Source of the DNA: JAFDWI01 sp040255345
GTDB taxonomy: Bacteria > Actinomycetota > Acidimicrobiia > Acidimicrobiales > Iamiaceae
Direction: 5' to 3'
Length of the DNA: 9,990 nucleotides
Assembly: GCA_040255345.1 (NCBI GenBank)
Contig: JBDZUV010000114.1
Span: 1-9,990 of the forward strand
Part shown: positions 1-5,781 of the stretch, one piece after another
How positions within the stretch are numbered: the stretch's first letter is position 1
Layout of the letters: each line of letters begins with the position of its first letter
Position numbers and translations under genes: made by a program
Notes under the pieces: model-generated
What the model saw: the letters and a program-made list of their open reading frames with translations, nothing else
Databases searched by the model: none
Told to the model about the DNA's origin: nothing

Positions 1-1
1 G

Positions 2-75
2 CGCGCCCGGAGGGATTCGAACCCCCAACCTTCTGATCCGTAGTCAGATGCTCTCTCCAGTTGAGCTACGGGCGC
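2..75 (-). tRNA. tRNA-Arg (anticodon ACG)
   Basis: The minus strand folds as a complete cloverleaf. The acceptor stem GCGCCCG pairs with CGGGCGC and is followed by discriminator G. The D-arm runs GCTC...GAGC. The anticodon stem TCTGA/TCAGA encloses the loop CTACGGA, which gives anticodon ACG. The T-arm is GGGGG-TTCGAAT-CCCTC with one G-U pair. An ACG anticodon is normally deaminated to ICG and reads the CGU, CGC and CGA arginine codons. The window begins one base after the discriminator, so whether CCA is encoded cannot be seen. It lies 67 bp downstream of the DJ-1 family gene on the same strand. No integrase or attachment-site duplication is visible next to it in this window. Confidence 0.97.
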
Positions 76-88
76 TCGGGAAGGATCG

Positions 89-94
89 ACTCTA
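89..94 (-). promoter_or_regulatory. possible -10 element of the tRNA-Arg gene
   Basis: The minus strand reads TAGAGT here, which fits the actinobacterial -10 pattern TANNNT. It ends 13 bases before the mature 5' end of the tRNA, so a start a few bases upstream of the tRNA would leave a short 5' leader for RNase P. No convincing TTGACA-like -35 lies 16-18 bp upstream (the best is CGTGTC or TCGTGT). The call therefore rests on position and the hexamer alone. Confidence 0.4.
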
Positions 95-142
95 CCGCAC
101 GCAGCGACGCCGACACGAGGTCGGATCCGGCAGCCGGTGGCC

Positions 143-769
143 TCAGACGTCGACCAGCCCGTTGATCGCGGCGAACGGATCCCAGTCGGGGTCACGGTGC
201 CAGTCGTACTCGATCCTCGTCGCGAGACCCGTCGCGAGCGGCTCACCGTGCAGGTCGGCGATGAGCGCGAGCGACATGTCGATCCCGGCGGCGACGCCGG
301 CCGAGGTCCACCGGTCGCGGTCGTGGACCCAACGCGCCCGGGGTACCCAGTCCACGTCGCGAGCGCGCCCGGCGACCCAGTCGAATGCCCGCTTGTTCGA
401 CGTCGCCCGGTAGCCGTCGAGCAGTCCGGCCGATGCCAGCAGTCCCGCGCCGGTGCACACCGAGGTGACCGACGACGCCGCAACCGACCAGTCTGCCAAC
501 CACCGACAGAACGCGGCGTCGTCTGCAAGCGTGCGCGTGCCCTGCCCGCCCGGCACCAGCACGATGTCGACCGGTCCGACCTCGTCCCAGGCGACCTCGG
601 CGAGCAGCGCGGGCCCCTGCGCGCTCGCCACGGGGCCGGCCTCGGGCCCCACCATCACGAGTTCGAAGTGATCGGGCAGACCACCGAAACACTCCAACGG
701 TCCGGTGACATCGAGCACTTCGAAGCCGTCGAAGAGCACCACGCCGATGCGTCGCCTGTGTCGTGACAT
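143..769 (-). CDS. DJ-1/PfpI family protein, isonitrile hydratase-like
   Basis: This 208-residue protein spans one class I glutamine amidotransferase-like (DJ-1/PfpI) domain. The first strand and conserved acid are seen as GVVLFDGFEVLDVTGPLE (acid Asp20). The central part is DIVLVPGGQGTRTL, and the nucleophile elbow is SVCTGAGLLASAGLLDG with Cys105. The following RATSNKRAFDW and TSAGVAAGIDMSLAL match the pattern of isonitrile hydratase (InhA) and of the amidase domain fused to some AraC-type regulators. No AraC helix-turn-helix follows, so this is a stand-alone enzyme, probably cytosolic. A role in hydrating isonitriles to N-formamides is possible, but related proteins have varied or unknown activities. 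The ATG at 769 was chosen because it lies just before the first conserved strand. The upstream in-frame extension to 886 is arginine/proline-rich and has no family similarity. A GGAG sequence directly abuts the ATG, too close for a normal ribosome site, so the transcript may be leaderless. The gene lies upstream of tRNA-Arg on the same strand. Confidence 0.85.
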   Translation of the reverse strand: MSRHRRRIGVVLFDGFEVLDVTGPLECFGGLPDHFELVMVGPEAGPVASAQGPALLAEVAWDEVGPVDIVLVPGGQGTRTLADDAAFCRWLADWSVAASSVTSVCTGAGLLASAGLLDGYRATSNKRAFDWVAGRARDVDWVPRARWVHDRDRWTSAGVAAGIDMSLALIADLHGEPLATGLATRIEYDWHRDPDWDPFAAINGLVDV

Positions 770-1050
770 CTCCGGAAGTCTGCCAGAGCCCTGCCGCGCT
801 CGACAGCTCGGAACTCGTCGCACGCGCACGGCGGGCACGCCGCAGCACGGCGGCCGGTCGACACCGGCAGCTCGCGCGACCCACACGTCGACAGCAGAGT
901 CGCCCGGAAACGGCGCTCAGGGCTCACCGGGACGATGCCGAGGGCGAGGCACCACATCGACCACCGGTCACCGCGCTCGGATGCCGACCACCCGAACCCG
1001 GCCGCGTCAGATCGATCGCCACCGGCCCGTGTCCGATGTCGAGGGCCGAC
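770..1050. other. intergenic region without a recognisable gene
   Basis: These 281 bp separate two minus-strand genes. Reading frames across it encode only arginine/proline-rich sequence with no family resemblance, as expected of shadow frames in GC-rich DNA. I see no strong hairpin and no TTGACA/TANNNT pair at good spacing. A weak -10-like CAGACT lies seven bases before the DJ-1 start on the minus strand and could support a leaderless transcript, but it matches the consensus at only three of six positions. Confidence 0.5.
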
Positions 1051-3129
1051 TCAGGCCAACGGCTCCACGAAGAGGAACACCGTTCCGAATGCCGCACGAC
1101 GCCCGGCCTCCTGGGCCCACCGTTGCAGGTCGTCACCGTGCAGCCCGGGCACGACGAACAGTGGCCCCGACCCGGTGTCGCCCCACGCGGAGAACGTCTT
1201 GAGGAGCGTCGGGTCGTCGAGCGGATCGGTGCCCCGCTCGTCGGAGCGTCGCCGCAGATCGGCGAGACCGGTTTCGAGTCTCTTCACCAGGGTCGCATCC
1301 ACCTGCACGGCAGGATTCACGCGGAGGGGGCGGGGTGTGGCGATCCATCGGTGCATCGCCGCATCGATCTCGGCGAACCGTGCGCGGCCCAGCACCGGCG
1401 GGGGCATCACCCGTGCGATGAGTCGCTCGTGGGCATTCGGATCGTCTGCCTTCGACAGACGGAGCCGGGTCACCGCGTCGGGGTGCCGCTGCTGACTCCG
1501 CCAGTCTCCGAACTGTTCGGCGTCGAAGGGACCGGCCACTCGAAATTCGATCCCGGCGTCCTGCAGACCGAGCAGCGCACTCGGAAAGTACGACCTCGTG
1601 TACGAGTCGGCGACGACGAGCACCGGACCCGACCCGATCGCCTCGGTGGTCATCGCGGCGCGCACCGCGGTCGCCATGGGAGAGGTCCTGGATGGGCCCA
1701 GCGCGTGAGCTTCGGTGGGACGAAACCCGGCCAGCGACACCACGATCACCAAGCCGACGGTGAGCACGGACAGGATCGGCACCGAGCGCCGGCGCAAGCA
1801 CGCGACGAGGCGGGGGCGCGCGGTCACGACCCCGACGAGAGCGACGAACCACATGAACGCTCCGAGCGGCCACAGCCCCAGGAAGTACCGCTGGAGGTAC
1901 CCGAGAGAATCCGGATTGTTCAGGGCGGTGAGCACATAGGCGACCCAACCCGCGACCGCGATGGCGACCGCCGTGGTCACCCGGGAGTCACCCCGGCGAT
2001 GAGCCCGCCACGCAACCCAACCCAGCAGCCCGAGCAGTACCAACGTCCACCCCGTCCCGGCGAGGAACGACACGCCACCACCTTCGACGTCGAAGGGAAC
2101 GGACCTGAACGACGGGAACAACCATGCCCGCGGCACCGCGGTCACCGACGCAACGACGCCAAGTGCCCCGGCCAGACTCGGTGCATGCTGGACCTGTTGC
2201 CGTTCAGCGACCTGCCCGGTGGTGATCGCGTGCACCAATTTGCCCAGGTTGCCGCCTGGCAAGAAGAACTGATCGACCAACGGAGGGATCCACACCACCA
2301 CGGTCAGCGCGACGCCCGCCGCGAGCCACCGGAGGTGCCGGCGCCGTAGCACCGTCCACCGGTGGCGGCCGTCGCGCCGAGTGCGCCACAACCGGGCGAC
2401 GTACAGGCCCAGCGCGACCAGGCCGACCACGGGCACCACGACGGCGAACACCAACTGGTTCACGAACAGGTAGTTCCCGACGAACGCGAGCGCCAAGAGA
2501 GCAGGCGCGTCGCCGTCCGCGACCGACCACGCGGCCACGAGGAACGCGAACATCGGCACCACCCCGATCGCCAGCGGTGTCGGATAGATCAACATCCCAC
2601 TTCCCACCGTCCACGCCAACACCCCCAGAAACAACGCACCCACCATCGCCCAGCGTTCACCCAGGCGGCGCCGCAGCAGCCAGATGCCCACGACGCTCAG
2701 TGCGGAGTTGATGACCGCCATGCCCAAGAGCAGCCCCCACGTCGTTCCCAGCAGTCTCACGGGAAGCGCCAACAGATACAGATGAAAGGCCCCCGGGAAC
2801 GAATACGCCACCTCTGCACCACTCGACGGCAACGCGGCCATACCGGTCAACGGCGGATGCGCCGAGAACACGTCGCGGATCCGCACGGTCGTCGTCGCGA
2901 CGTCCCAGGTCGGTTCCCAACCCGACAGCCCACGCCGTAGCGCCGACACCGTGATCGGCGACACCGCCACCACCAGCACCACCCGATACCACCACCGCAA
3001 CCGCGACCCGGTGAGTCTCCCGGCACGCCGGGAAGGCCCGGGTTCGGAGTCGTCGTGAACATCCGAGGAGCGATCGGCACCGCCGGACGTCGCGTCGTCG
3101 GAACGCTCGTCGAGCTCGCTCACCGACAT
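1051..3129 (-). CDS. polytopic membrane protein, probable GT-C-type glycosyltransferase
   Basis: This 692-residue protein has about 11-12 hydrophobic segments (roughly 46-64, 112-127, 130-151, 160-180, 183-203, 208-247, 266-284, 320-336, 355-374, 383-401, 413-436 and 450-467). A soluble C-terminal region of about 220 residues (470-692) follows. The first 42 residues are charged and presumably cytoplasmic. The first outside loop, WEPTWDVATTTVRIRDVFSA then HPPLTG at 71-96, followed by a Pro-Gly and LYLLALPVRLLG, resembles a recurrent actinobacterial GT-C-like family that uses lipid-linked sugars at the outer face of the membrane. In such enzymes an acidic residue in this loop is catalytic; Asp76 is the candidate here. 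Donor and acceptor cannot be inferred. The ATG at 3129 is preceded by GGGAAG about 10 bases upstream. No other cell-envelope gene lies in the window to give context. The C-terminal region shows no motif I recognise. A transporter-like or uncharacterised membrane role is the alternative. Confidence 0.75.
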   Translation of the reverse strand: MSVSELDERSDDATSGGADRSSDVHDDSEPGPSRRAGRLTGSRLRWWYRVVLVVAVSPITVSALRRGLSGWEPTWDVATTTVRIRDVFSAHPPLTGMAALPSSGAEVAYSFPGAFHLYLLALPVRLLGTTWGLLLGMAVINSALSVVGIWLLRRRLGERWAMVGALFLGVLAWTVGSGMLIYPTPLAIGVVPMFAFLVAAWSVADGDAPALLALAFVGNYLFVNQLVFAVVVPVVGLVALGLYVARLWRTRRDGRHRWTVLRRRHLRWLAAGVALTVVVWIPPLVDQFFLPGGNLGKLVHAITTGQVAERQQVQHAPSLAGALGVVASVTAVPRAWLFPSFRSVPFDVEGGGVSFLAGTGWTLVLLGLLGWVAWRAHRRGDSRVTTAVAIAVAGWVAYVLTALNNPDSLGYLQRYFLGLWPLGAFMWFVALVGVVTARPRLVACLRRRSVPILSVLTVGLVIVVSLAGFRPTEAHALGPSRTSPMATAVRAAMTTEAIGSGPVLVVADSYTRSYFPSALLGLQDAGIEFRVAGPFDAEQFGDWRSQQRHPDAVTRLRLSKADDPNAHERLIARVMPPPVLGRARFAEIDAAMHRWIATPRPLRVNPAVQVDATLVKRLETGLADLRRRSDERGTDPLDDPTLLKTFSAWGDTGSGPLFVVPGLHGDDLQRWAQEAGRRAAFGTVFLFVEPLA

Positions 3130-3353
3130 GCGGCGCCACTTCCCGGTGCGTGCGCGGACCGACTCGGACCCGCCGTCTCTCTCCCCGTGCCCACGTCACG
3201 ACCGTAGCCGGTCCCGCCCCGACGTGTTCACCGCCCGCCTCGTCGCCGCGATCCGCCGAACCCGATCGACTCGGGGCCCTGCTCGTGTCGGATCGACCGG
3301 CGTGGCGCTGCCCGAGCATCCGACCTCGCCCGGTCGGCCTCAGCGTCTCGAGT

Positions 3354-3374
3354 CGGCCCCGACACCCGGGGCCG
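3354..3374. repeat. GC-rich hairpin in the divergent intergenic region
   Basis: CGGCCCC (3354-3360) is followed by a 7-base loop and GGGGCCG (3368-3374), which forms a perfect 7-bp all-G/C stem. There is no T-tract after it. The flanking genes diverge from this region, so it is not an ordinary terminator for either. It may be a protein-binding inverted repeat, an RNA structure in a long leader of the minus-strand gene, or chance in GC-rich DNA. Confidence 0.45.
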
Positions 3375-3488
3375 GAGCGAGGGGGCGCGGGCGCCGGGGC
3401 TTGGTCGGTGTCGTGCGCATGCAGATCGTGCTCGACGCCGCAGCGCAGGCGACGACGGCACACGGCCACACGGCGGCTGCCACGTGCT

Positions 3489-3498
3489 CCACGCGTGG
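3489..3498. promoter_or_regulatory. 10-bp palindrome, candidate operator of the dehalogenase gene
   Basis: CCACGCGTGG is a perfect palindrome that ends 13 bases upstream of the -35 hexamer of the dehalogenase promoter. A second small palindrome, CACGTG, lies just before it at 3481-3486. The position suits an activator or repressor site. No regulator gene is adjacent in the window, so the partner is unknown. Short GC palindromes also arise by chance in DNA of this composition. Confidence 0.35.
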
Positions 3499-3511
3499 AA
3501 CGAGAAAGGTA

Positions 3512-3540
3512 GTGACAGGGTGACTCTCAATACCTACACT
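3512..3540 (+). promoter_or_regulatory. sigma70-type promoter, apparently giving a leaderless dehalogenase mRNA
   Basis: GTGACA (3512-3517) matches the -35 consensus TTGACA at five of six positions. TACACT (3535-3540) matches TATAAT at four of six, and the spacer is exactly 17 bp. The -10 hexamer is followed by seven bases and then the ATG at 3548. Transcription would therefore start at, or one base before, the A of the start codon. No Shine-Dalgarno sequence stands at normal distance (the bases before ATG are CACTCGTCGGC), which fits leaderless translation, a common mode in Actinomycetota. This is the clearest promoter in the window. Confidence 0.7.
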
Positions 3541-3547
3541 CGTCGGC

Positions 3548-4475
3548 ATGGACATCGTGCGCACGCCAGACGACCGCTTCACCGACCTGCCCGGATACGA
3601 CTTCACGCCCCACTACGTCGAGGTTCCCGTCGACGCGCACGGCGAAGGGATCGATCCCGGCGCGACCCTGCGCGTCCACTACCTCGACGAGGGCCCCGCG
3701 GACGGGCCCGTCGTGTTGTTGCTCCACGGAGAACCGACCTGGTCGTACCTGTACCGGCACATGATCCCGGTGCTCACCGGCGCCGGACTGCGCTGTGTGG
3801 TTCCCGACCTGGTCGGCTTCGGACGGTCCGACAAGCCCGCAGCGCAGACCGACCACACCTACGCCCGCCAGGTCGCCTGGATGCGGGCAGCGCTGTTCGA
3901 CGAACTCGATCTGGGCGACATCACGTTCTTCGGCCAGGACTGGGGCAGCCTCGTCGGGCTCCGCCTCGTCGCCGANNNNNNNNNNCGCCCGCGTCGTGAT
4001 CGGCAACGGCGGACTGCCCACCGGCGACGGCAAGTTGAGCGAGGCGTTCATGAACTGGCAGACCTTCGCATCGACCACCGACCACTTTCCGGTCGGGGCG
4101 ATCATAAACGGTGGCTGCACCACCGATCTCGACGCGTCCATCGTCGCCGCGTACGACGCGCCGTTCCCCGACGACTCCTACAAGGCGGGGCCGCGGGTGT
4201 ACCCGAGCCTCGTCCCCGTCGCCGAAGACGATCCGGCCGTGCCCGCCAACCGCGCCGCATGGGCGGCCCTCGGTGCATTCACCAAACCGTTCCTCACGGC
4301 GTTCAGTGACGGCGACCCCATCACCAAGGGTGGCTACCGCATTCTGCAGTCCCACATTCCCGGCGCCCAGGGTCAGCCACACGTCACGATCTCCGGCGGC
4401 GGCCATTTCCTCCAAGAAGACCGGGGCCCACAGGTGGCGAAGGTCATCATCGACTTCATCGCCGCCGGTTCCTGA
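3548..4475 (+). CDS. dhmA: haloalkane dehalogenase, type 1 (alpha/beta-hydrolase), interrupted by assembly gap
   Basis: The product hydrolytically removes halide from haloalkanes, giving an alcohol. N-terminal landmarks are MDIVRTPDDRF, HYLDEGP, and the oxyanion and halide region HGEPTWSY (60-67). The nucleophile elbow is GQDWGS, with nucleophile Asp131 and halide-binding Trp132. After the gap come a cap-domain Trp in EAFMNWQTFA (second halide-binding Trp candidate), the catalytic acid in FSDGDPIT, and the catalytic His in GGGHFLQED. HGEPTWSY plus Asp-Trp is typical of HLD subfamily I (DhlA, mycobacterial DmbB). The reading frame changes across ten N, so the gene looks frameshifted, but this is explained by the arbitrary N count. 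Restoring 15 bases gives 310 residues with Trp172, Asp258 and His288. Natural substrates cannot be predicted. An epoxide hydrolase is less likely because of the Trp after the nucleophile. The gene has its own promoter and lies 55 bp before the C69 peptidase gene. Confidence 0.9.
3976..3985. other. assembly gap of ten N inside the dehalogenase gene
   Basis: Ten consecutive unknown bases interrupt the coding sequence between codon 143 (GA followed by N) and the segment encoding ARVVIGNG. The frames on the two sides disagree with ten N but agree if the missing length is a multiple of three. The number of N is therefore a placeholder and not a measurement, and the gene should not be called a pseudogene on this basis. 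Confidence 0.95.
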
Positions 4476-4498
4476 GATCCAGGGCCGGCATCCTCGGG

Positions 4499-4518
4499 CC
4501 GGTCGTGTCCGTGACCGG
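4499..4518. promoter_or_regulatory. 20-bp inverted repeat upstream of the C69 peptidase gene
   Basis: CCGGTC (4499-4504) and GACCGG (4513-4518) are perfect 6-bp inverted arms separated by 8 bases. Two G-U pairs could extend the stem inward in RNA. The right arm touches the -10-like hexamer TAGGGT at 4519, so a bound protein would block the promoter. It is thus either an operator of the peptidase/amine oxidase pair or a weak terminator of the dehalogenase transcript. No T-tract follows, which favours the operator reading slightly. Confidence 0.4.
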
Positions 4519-4524
4519 TAGGGT
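4519..4524 (+). promoter_or_regulatory. possible -10 element before the C69 peptidase gene
   Basis: TAGGGT fits TANNNT and is followed by six bases and the ATG at 4531, the spacing expected for a leaderless or nearly leaderless transcript. No -35-like hexamer is found 16-18 bp upstream. The same bases include AGGG seven bases before the ATG, so they may instead act as a weak ribosome-binding site in a read-through transcript from the dehalogenase promoter. Confidence 0.35.
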
Positions 4525-4530
4525 ACGCCC

Positions 4531-5781
4531 ATGTGCGACACCTTCGTCGTCCGTACCGACGGCGGCATCCTGTTCGCCAAGAACAGCGACCGTGACCCGA
4601 ACGAGGCCCAGATCATCCGGTGGCACGCAGCGGCCGACCATCCCGACGGGTCCGAGGTCGACTGCACGCACGTGAGCATCCCCCAGGTCCGCCACACCCA
4701 TGCGATCATGGTGGCCCAACCGTGGTGGATGTGGGGAGCGGAAATGGGCGCGAATTCCCACGGGGTCGTCATCGGCAACCAGGCCGTGTTCAACCGCGCC
4801 GGCCATGCGAAGCGTGGCCTGCTGGGCATGGACCTGCTGCGACTCGCGCTCGAGCGGGCCGACTCCGCCCACGCCGCCGTCGCGGTCATCGTGGAACTGC
4901 TCGAAGCCCACGGTCAGGGCGGTTCCCACAGCCACGACCATCCGGGGTTCCGTTACGACAACAGCTACCTGGTCGTCGATCGTGACGAGGCGATCGTGCT
5001 GGAGACCGCGCGACGTTCCTGGGCGACCGAGACCGTGACCGGCCGGGCACGGTCGATCTCGAACGGGTACACGATCGCCGCCTTCGCCCGCGCCCACGCA
5101 GACCCGGTGCGGGCACGTGTCGCCGAGAGCGCACGTCGCCGGTGCCGCACCGAGCAGGCGGCGACGACCGCCAAGACCCCGGCGGACCTGTTCGCGGCGC
5201 TGCGCGACCACGGCGACCGGGGCGTCCCGACGTTCCGACGGCTCAACGGCGCGCTCGGGGCACCGTGCGCCCACGCCGGTGGACTGGCCACCACGACCCA
5301 GACCGTGGGATCCTGGGTCGCCGACCTCCGCAACGCGCCGCTGCACTGGGTCACGGCCACGGCAGCACCCTGCACGTCGATCTTCAAACCCGCCCGGGTG
5401 GAGGAACCCAGCCCGCTCGACGGCGACGACGGGGCGACCAACCGGTTCGACCCGGGTGTGGCCTGGTGGCGGCACGAACTTCTCCACCGCAGGGTGATGC
5501 GCGACCACGCCGCGTCGATCGCCCGGTTCGGATCCGCACGTGACCGGCTCGAGACCGCCTGGCTGTCGGACCCACCGTCGACCGCCGACGCCTGGAAGCT
5601 CGCCGGGGCCGGTGAAGCTGCCTGGACCCGAGACCTGCTCGCCGCCGCTCTCGCCGACACCAGAAGCCGGTGGCTGCGCACGATCACCGGGAAGATCGAC
5701 CGGGCCGCTCGAATGCCGCGCGAGGGCACCGCCCACGATCCGACGCTCGACCCTGCAACCACCGGGGAAGTGGCCGCATGA
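4531..5781 (+). CDS. secernin/C69-family dipeptidase-like Ntn hydrolase
   Basis: The 416-residue product starts MCDTFVV, with Cys2 immediately after the initiator Met. Met removal would expose Cys2 as the N-terminal nucleophile, as in peptidase family C69 and secernins, so no longer pro-peptide is needed. Family landmarks follow in order: FAKNSDRDPNEAQ (15-27), WMWGAEMGANSHGVVIGNQAVF (split at 67-76 and 77-87), GQGG at 128-131, YDNSYLVVD (142-150), VLETARRSWA (156-165) and SISNGYTI (175-182). No signal peptide is seen, so it should be cytosolic. The expected reaction is hydrolysis of a dipeptide or other small amide; the true substrate is unknown. The start is fixed by the mechanistic Cys2. 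The stop overlaps the start of the amine oxidase gene by ATGA, so the two are probably translated together and may act on successive compounds. A 20-bp inverted repeat precedes the gene. Confidence 0.88.
   Translation: MCDTFVVRTDGGILFAKNSDRDPNEAQIIRWHAAADHPDGSEVDCTHVSIPQVRHTHAIMVAQPWWMWGAEMGANSHGVVIGNQAVFNRAGHAKRGLLGMDLLRLALERADSAHAAVAVIVELLEAHGQGGSHSHDHPGFRYDNSYLVVDRDEAIVLETARRSWATETVTGRARSISNGYTIAAFARAHADPVRARVAESARRRCRTEQAATTAKTPADLFAALRDHGDRGVPTFRRLNGALGAPCAHAGGLATTTQTVGSWVADLRNAPLHWVTATAAPCTSIFKPARVEEPSPLDGDDGATNRFDPGVAWWRHELLHRRVMRDHAASIARFGSARDRLETAWLSDPPSTADAWKLAGAGEAAWTRDLLAAALADTRSRWLRTITGKIDRAARMPREGTAHDPTLDPATTGEVAA
5764..5770 (+). promoter_or_regulatory. ribosome-binding site of the amine oxidase, inside the C69 gene
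   Basis: GGGGAAG stands seven bases before the ATG at 5778 and lies within the last codons of the preceding gene. It decides the start of the amine oxidase, because an in-frame extension upstream to 5670 would overlap the C69 gene by more than 100 bases and lacks family resemblance. Confidence 0.6.

Larger units (their letters stand above)
3130..3547. other. divergent intergenic region, 418 bp, with promoter and inverted repeats
   Basis: The region separates the minus-strand membrane protein gene from the plus-strand dehalogenase gene, so it should hold promoters for both. Frames across it give only Arg/Pro/Ala-rich products without family resemblance. The recognisable content is a GC-rich hairpin near the middle (3354-3374), a 10-bp palindrome at 3489-3498 and a promoter at 3512-3540, each listed separately. 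No convincing minus-strand promoter for the membrane protein gene was found. The length is generous for a compact genome, and the segment 3150-3350 holds nothing I can name. Confidence 0.6.

Noticed and set aside
2..75. tRNA-Arg as an integration site for a genomic island
   Set aside because: No integrase, no direct repeat of the tRNA 3' end, and no change in base composition is visible within the window.
110..124. CCGAC-ACGAG-GTCGG hairpin as terminator of the DJ-1 gene
   Set aside because: The stem is only 5 bp with no T-tract and overlaps the region where the tRNA promoter should lie.
763..2349. A 528-codon plus-strand open frame opposite the membrane protein gene
   Set aside because: The product is rich in Arg, His, Pro and Glu with no conserved motif. 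The minus-strand frame has coherent membrane segments and a family loop, so the plus frame is a shadow.
3548..4309. Reading the dehalogenase as a frameshifted pseudogene ending at 4309
   Set aside because: The frame change coincides exactly with ten N, and sequence after it in the other frame continues the family motifs to a natural stop at 4475.
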